A DNA stretch of 16,212 bases, from NCBI GenBank assembly GCA_038527375.1, contig JBCBFU010000061.1, positions 1 to 16,212 on the forward strand, given 5' to 3'. The stretch's first letter is position 1, and each line of letters starts with the position of its first letter. This DNA is from Shimia_B sp038527375 (lineage in GTDB: Bacteria > Pseudomonadota > Alphaproteobacteria > Rhodobacterales > Rhodobacteraceae). Below, in pieces: positions 13,739-16,212 of the stretch. The position numbers and the translations under genes were made by a program. The notes under the pieces are model-generated. The model saw only the letters and a program-made list of their open reading frames with translations. It searched no databases and had not been told where the DNA came from.

Positions 13739-14035
13739 CTAGGCGTGGCCGTTGTTGTCGATAAGGGTCTTGATGCGGTCTTTGTCGTATTCTGCGTCGA
13801 GGCGGGCCGCCTCGGCGGCGGCAACCTCGGACGGGTCGCCATCGACGGTGTAAGGCGCGGCCTTGCGCCACTCTGCCAGATAGTCATCCGTTTCAGCCGC
13901 ACCAGACTTCATCGCGGCGCGGTCGATGGCCTGTTCGAACCGTTCGGGCAGTTGCACCTTGGCCCCGCGGCGGCCTTTGCCGACGATGACCTGCGCGGGG
14001 ATATCGCGCCAGTAAACAATGGTGACGTCAGGCAT
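13739..14035 (-). CDS. Small conserved 'virulence factor' protein (PF13769-like)
   Basis: Soluble protein of 98 residues. Its N-terminus DVTIVYWRDIPAQVIVGKG (3-21) and the following VQLPERFEQAIDRAAM, with a central YLAEWRKA, match the small family named 'virulence factor' (PF13769). That name is historical and says nothing of its role here. The C-terminal half is Ala/Glu/Asp-rich and helical, ending in DNNGHA. The ATG at 14035 has the site GAGAGGAA seven bases upstream. A longer frame to 15256 runs antisense to the phosphatase gene and is rejected. It leads the transcript with metF and the methyltransferase, so a part in folate or methionine metabolism is likely, but the activity is unknown. 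Confidence 0.8.
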   Translation of the reverse strand: MPDVTIVYWRDIPAQVIVGKGRRGAKVQLPERFEQAIDRAAMKSGAAETDDYLAEWRKAAPYTVDGDPSEVAAAEAARLDAEYDKDRIKTLIDNNGHA

Positions 14036-14257
14036 GTCCTGATTCCTCTCTGAGGTTCCCATAGTCCTAGAGGCACGCGCCCCCGGGCCGAGGTCGGTTT
14101 TCGACATAAAGCGCGATACCCGCGACCGAAAGGCCGCGACAGCCCAAGGCCCGGACCATTCGCAACTTACCCCGGAACTAACTGGCGGGTCAGCAGGCTT
14201 GCACGGGTATTCCTGCGCCGCTAGGCTGGTGGCAACTCGATATGAAAGGCGCGACCC
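14036..14257. other. Divergent spacer between the one-carbon operon and ppx
   Basis: This 222-bp spacer must hold promoters for both directions. A direct repeat CCGCGAC occurs at 14120-14126 and 14134-14140, with a 14-bp period. A short palindrome CCGAGGTCGG is near 14082-14097. I looked for a SAM- or SAH-riboswitch-like fold in front of the leftward operon and did not recognise one. No small open frame is convincing. Confidence 0.35.
14199..14227 (+). promoter_or_regulatory. Candidate promoter of ppx-rlmE
   Basis: TTGCAC at 14199-14204 and TAGGCT at 14222-14227 are spaced by 17 bases, a good -35 with a moderate -10. Transcription would start near 14234, about 24 bases before the ATG, leaving room for the AAAGG ribosome site. 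Confidence 0.45.
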
Positions 14258-15400
14258 ATGGCGCCAATGCGTCCCGACGATGCGGGCGCGATCCCCCCAC
14301 GGGGCGAGACCGGCTCGGACCAGAGACCGGCGGCCAAGACCAACGGGGTTGAACCGACTGCATCGTCCCCTAGCCGGGGCAGCCCGCTCTATGCGGCGCT
14401 TGATCTTGGCACGAACAGTTGCCGGATGCTGATTGCCCGCCCGACGGGACATCAGTTCACGGTCGTGGACAGCTTTTCCAAGGCTGTCCAGCTTGGCGCG
14501 GGCCTTGAGACAACGGGCCGTTTGTCCCGCACGTCCATGGGCCGAACCGTGCAAGCGATGCGGATTTGCAAGCAAAAGCTCAAGCATCACAAGGTCAAGA
14601 ACATGCGCCTTGTCGCGACCGAGGCGTGCAGGCGGGCGTCGAACGGTGTCGATCTGGTCAAGATGGTGCGCCGCGAGACGGGGCTGGCGCTCGACATTAT
14701 CGATCCCAAGGACGAGGCGCGCTATGCCGTGATCTCCTGCGCGCCCTTGGTGTCGAAAAAGACCGATCAGCTGCTGGTGGTCGATATCGGCGGCGGCTCG
14801 ACCGAGTTGGTGTGGATCGACCTGTCGGACGTCCCCCGCAAGGAGCGGCGGCGCGCGATCATGGAGTTGCACACCGGGTTCGAGGATCACCGGTTGGGCG
14901 CGCGGGTGGTGGATTGGATTTCCGTGCCGCTGGGCGTGGCGACGCTGCGCGATCAGTTCGACGATGTGGCCGATGACGCCGCGCGCTTTGCGCTGATGTC
15001 GTGGTTTTTTGAGGAGAACCTTGCCGATTTCACGCCCTACGGGGTCGATCAGACCCGCGACGGGTTCCAGATCATCGGGACAAGCGGCACTGTCACCACC
15101 GTCGCGGCGAGCCATCTGGGGCTGCGCCGCTATGACCGCACCAAGGTCGACGGGTTGCGCATGACCTCGGATCAGATTGATACGGTCATTCGCGGATACC
15201 TTGCGATGGGCCCAGAGGGGCGGCGGAGTGACCCGCGCATTGGGCGCGACCGCCACGCGCTGATCATGTCGGGGGCGGCGATCCTGCAGGCGCTGCTGCG
15301 GGTGTGGCCCACGGACAAGCTGTCGGTGGCGGATCGTGGTCTGCGCGAAGGGCTGTTATATGCCCAGATGAATGCCGATGGCGTATTGGAACAGGTGTAG
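14258..15400 (+). CDS. Ppx/GppA-family exopolyphosphatase or pppGpp phosphatase
   Basis: Actin-fold phosphatase (PF02541) of 380 residues that removes terminal phosphates from polyphosphate or from guanosine pentaphosphate. The sequence does not decide which. The first nucleotide/phosphate loop LDLGTNSCRMLIA is at 48-60, the catalytic glutamate is E122 in ATEACRRA, the second loop DIGGGSTEL is at 176-184, and GTSGTVTTVAA and ADRGLREGLL follow. E. coli Ppx and GppA are about 500 residues because of a C-terminal HD-like domain. This protein ends before it, as in many alphaproteobacteria. The first 43 residues are Pro/Ser/Gly-rich and probably disordered. The AAAGG site supports the ATG at 14258. 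The rlmE ATG follows three bases after the stop. Confidence 0.9.
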   Translation: MAPMRPDDAGAIPPRGETGSDQRPAAKTNGVEPTASSPSRGSPLYAALDLGTNSCRMLIARPTGHQFTVVDSFSKAVQLGAGLETTGRLSRTSMGRTVQAMRICKQKLKHHKVKNMRLVATEACRRASNGVDLVKMVRRETGLALDIIDPKDEARYAVISCAPLVSKKTDQLLVVDIGGGSTELVWIDLSDVPRKERRRAIMELHTGFEDHRLGARVVDWISVPLGVATLRDQFDDVADDAARFALMSWFFEENLADFTPYGVDQTRDGFQIIGTSGTVTTVAASHLGLRRYDRTKVDGLRMTSDQIDTVIRGYLAMGPEGRRSDPRIGRDRHALIMSGAAILQALLRVWPTDKLSVADRGLREGLLYAQMNADGVLEQV

Positions 15401-15403
15401 ACG

Positions 15404-16114
15404 ATGGCGGGTGGCGACAAGAAAAGCTCAGGCCGCGGGCAGCGGGATCTGCGGGTCAAGGTCAAGTCGGCCCGTGGGCGCAAGCTGTCCTCGACCCTGT
15501 GGCTCGAACGGCAGTTGAACGACCCGTATGTGAAGCGCGCCAAGGCGGAAGGCTATCGCGGGCGGGCGGCGTTCAAGATCCTCGAGATCGACGACAAGTA
15601 CCGCTTCCTTGTGCCTGGGGCCAAGGTGGTCGATCTGGGCTGTGCGCCCGGCGGGTGGTGTCAGGTTGCCGTGAAGCGGGTGAATGCGCTGGGGGAGAAG
15701 TCTGGCAAATCGGTGGGGTCCGTTCTGGGTATCGACCTGCAAGAAGTGGACCCGATCCCGGGCACCGAGTTGCATGTGCTGGATTTTCTGGAAGACGGCG
15801 CCGATGACAAGGTCAAGGGCTGGCTCGGTGGGACGGCCAATGTGGTGATGTCGGACATGGCTGCGGCCTCTTCAGGGCACAAACAGACCGACCATCTTCG
15901 CATCATGGCCCTGTGCGAGGCGGCGGCGTATTTTGCCTTTGACGTGCTGGAACCGGGCGGCACCTTCGTGGCCAAGGTTCTGGCGGGCGGGGCCGAGGGC
16001 GACTTGCAGCGTATCCTGAAGCAGAAATTCATGAAGGTTGCGAATTTCAAACCCGGTGCGTCACGCTCGGATTCCTCTGAGAAGTTTGTCGTGGCGACGG
16101 GGTTCAGGGGGTAG
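15404..16114 (+). CDS. rlmE: 23S rRNA 2'-O-ribose U2552 methyltransferase RlmE (FtsJ/RrmJ)
   Basis: SAM-dependent enzyme that methylates the 2'-O of U2552 in the A-loop of 23S rRNA on the 50S subunit. It has 236 residues, slightly longer than E. coli RlmE (209) because of a basic N-terminal tail (KKSSGRGQRDLRVKVKSARG) likely to touch RNA. WLERQLNDPYV and GYRGRAAFKILEID are the family start. The SAM loop VVDLGCAPGGW is at 75-85. The catalytic K-D-K-E set is present as K58, D151 (SDMA), K191 (AKVL) and E226 (SEKF). It is separated from the phosphatase stop by three bases and has little ribosome site of its own, so coupling is likely. Its stop merges with the hairpin element at 16114. Confidence 0.95.
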   Translation: MAGGDKKSSGRGQRDLRVKVKSARGRKLSSTLWLERQLNDPYVKRAKAEGYRGRAAFKILEIDDKYRFLVPGAKVVDLGCAPGGWCQVAVKRVNALGEKSGKSVGSVLGIDLQEVDPIPGTELHVLDFLEDGADDKVKGWLGGTANVVMSDMAAASSGHKQTDHLRIMALCEAAAYFAFDVLEPGGTFVAKVLAGGAEGDLQRILKQKFMKVANFKPGASRSDSSEKFVVATGFRG

Positions 16115-16142
16115 GGGGCGCTGCCCCCCGCGCCAGCGGCGC
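16114..16142. terminator. Double-hairpin element behind rlmE
   Basis: Two perfect stems stand side by side: GGGGGC/GCCCCC around GCT (16114-16119 and 16123-16128), then GCGCC/GGCGC around AGC (16130-16134 and 16138-16142). The first begins on the last base of the rlmE stop codon. No T-run follows, so factor-independent termination would be weak. The run continues with CTCCTTCCGGGACACTTCGA, which resembles a G+C-rich intergenic repeat I recall as frequent behind genes in Rhodobacterales. Confidence 0.55.
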
Positions 16143-16173
16143 TCCTTCCGGGACACTTCGAGCTAGAAGAAGG

Positions 16174-16212
16174 TCAGGGCGTCAGGATACGCGTGCCCGC
16201 CGTTTCACAGAG
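16174..16212 (-). CDS. Possible C-terminal end of a gene entering from the right
   Basis: Read on the minus strand, the last 39 bases translate without interruption as LCETAGTRILTP followed by TGA. It would be convergent with rlmE, with the double hairpin between them, a common arrangement. Only 12 residues are visible, so neither reality nor family can be settled. Confidence 0.3.
   Translation of the reverse strand, partial: LCETAGTRILTP

Noticed and set aside
14036..14257. Possible SAM or SAH riboswitch ahead of the one-carbon operon
   Set aside because: I could not fit the leader to the conserved core of any such riboswitch known to me; a covariance-model search would be needed.
14036..15256. 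Long N-terminal extension of the PF13769-type frame
   Set aside because: It is antisense to the phosphatase gene; the start at 14035 has a strong ribosome site and the expected family N-terminus.
1..16212. Mobile element, prophage, CRISPR or toxin-antitoxin content
   Set aside because: No transposase, integrase, long terminal inverted repeats, spaced direct-repeat array or paired small toxin genes are visible.

Overview
The window reads as chromosomal DNA of a marine-type alphaproteobacterium of the order Rhodobacterales (Roseobacter group). The basis is high G+C coding sequence, the aglR-aglEFGAK layout with bgl and glk behind the regulator, an MmyB-type XRE regulator, a stand-alone pterin-binding methyltransferase beside an atypical metF, and a ppx-rlmE pair. 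No tRNA, rRNA, CRISPR array, transposase or phage gene was seen.

Left part (about 377-10420): an alpha-glucoside catabolic locus. Two transcription units diverge from a 258-bp spacer. Leftward run aglR (LacI-type repressor), a GH1 beta-glucosidase and glucokinase. Rightward run aglE (periplasmic binding protein), aglF and aglG (permeases), aglA (cytoplasmic GH13 alpha-glucosidase) and aglK (ATPase). Predicted flow: a glucoside is captured by AglE, imported by AglFGK, split inside the cell by AglA or the GH1 enzyme, and the glucose is phosphorylated by Glk. The spacer holds a perfect 14-bp palindrome (3928-3941) and a degenerate copy next to aglR (3763-3776), the probable AglR operators. It also holds a strong 5'-UTR hairpin in front of aglE. 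Another hairpin separates aglE from aglF.

Middle (10411-11694): an MmyB-like XRE regulator, convergent with aglK and overlapping it by 10 bp, and divergent from it a small membrane protein. Between the two lies a TTACCT-GCG-AGGTAA inverted repeat, a likely operator.

Right part: a leftward one-carbon operon (14035 to 11703) of a small PF13769-type 'virulence factor' protein, an atypical methylenetetrahydrofolate reductase (metF) and a methyl-THF:corrinoid methyltransferase-like protein with an unusual C-terminal Arg/Gly tail. Divergent from it are a Ppx/GppA phosphatase and the 23S rRNA 2'-O-methyltransferase RlmE, followed by a double-hairpin element.

Both edges appear to cut leftward genes: an unidentified N-terminus at 1-245, and possibly a C-terminus at 16174-16212. 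Most of the window is ordinary for the group. The parts most worth a second look are the agl control region, the XRE/membrane-protein pair and the one-carbon operon. No stretch over 300 bp lacks a gene.
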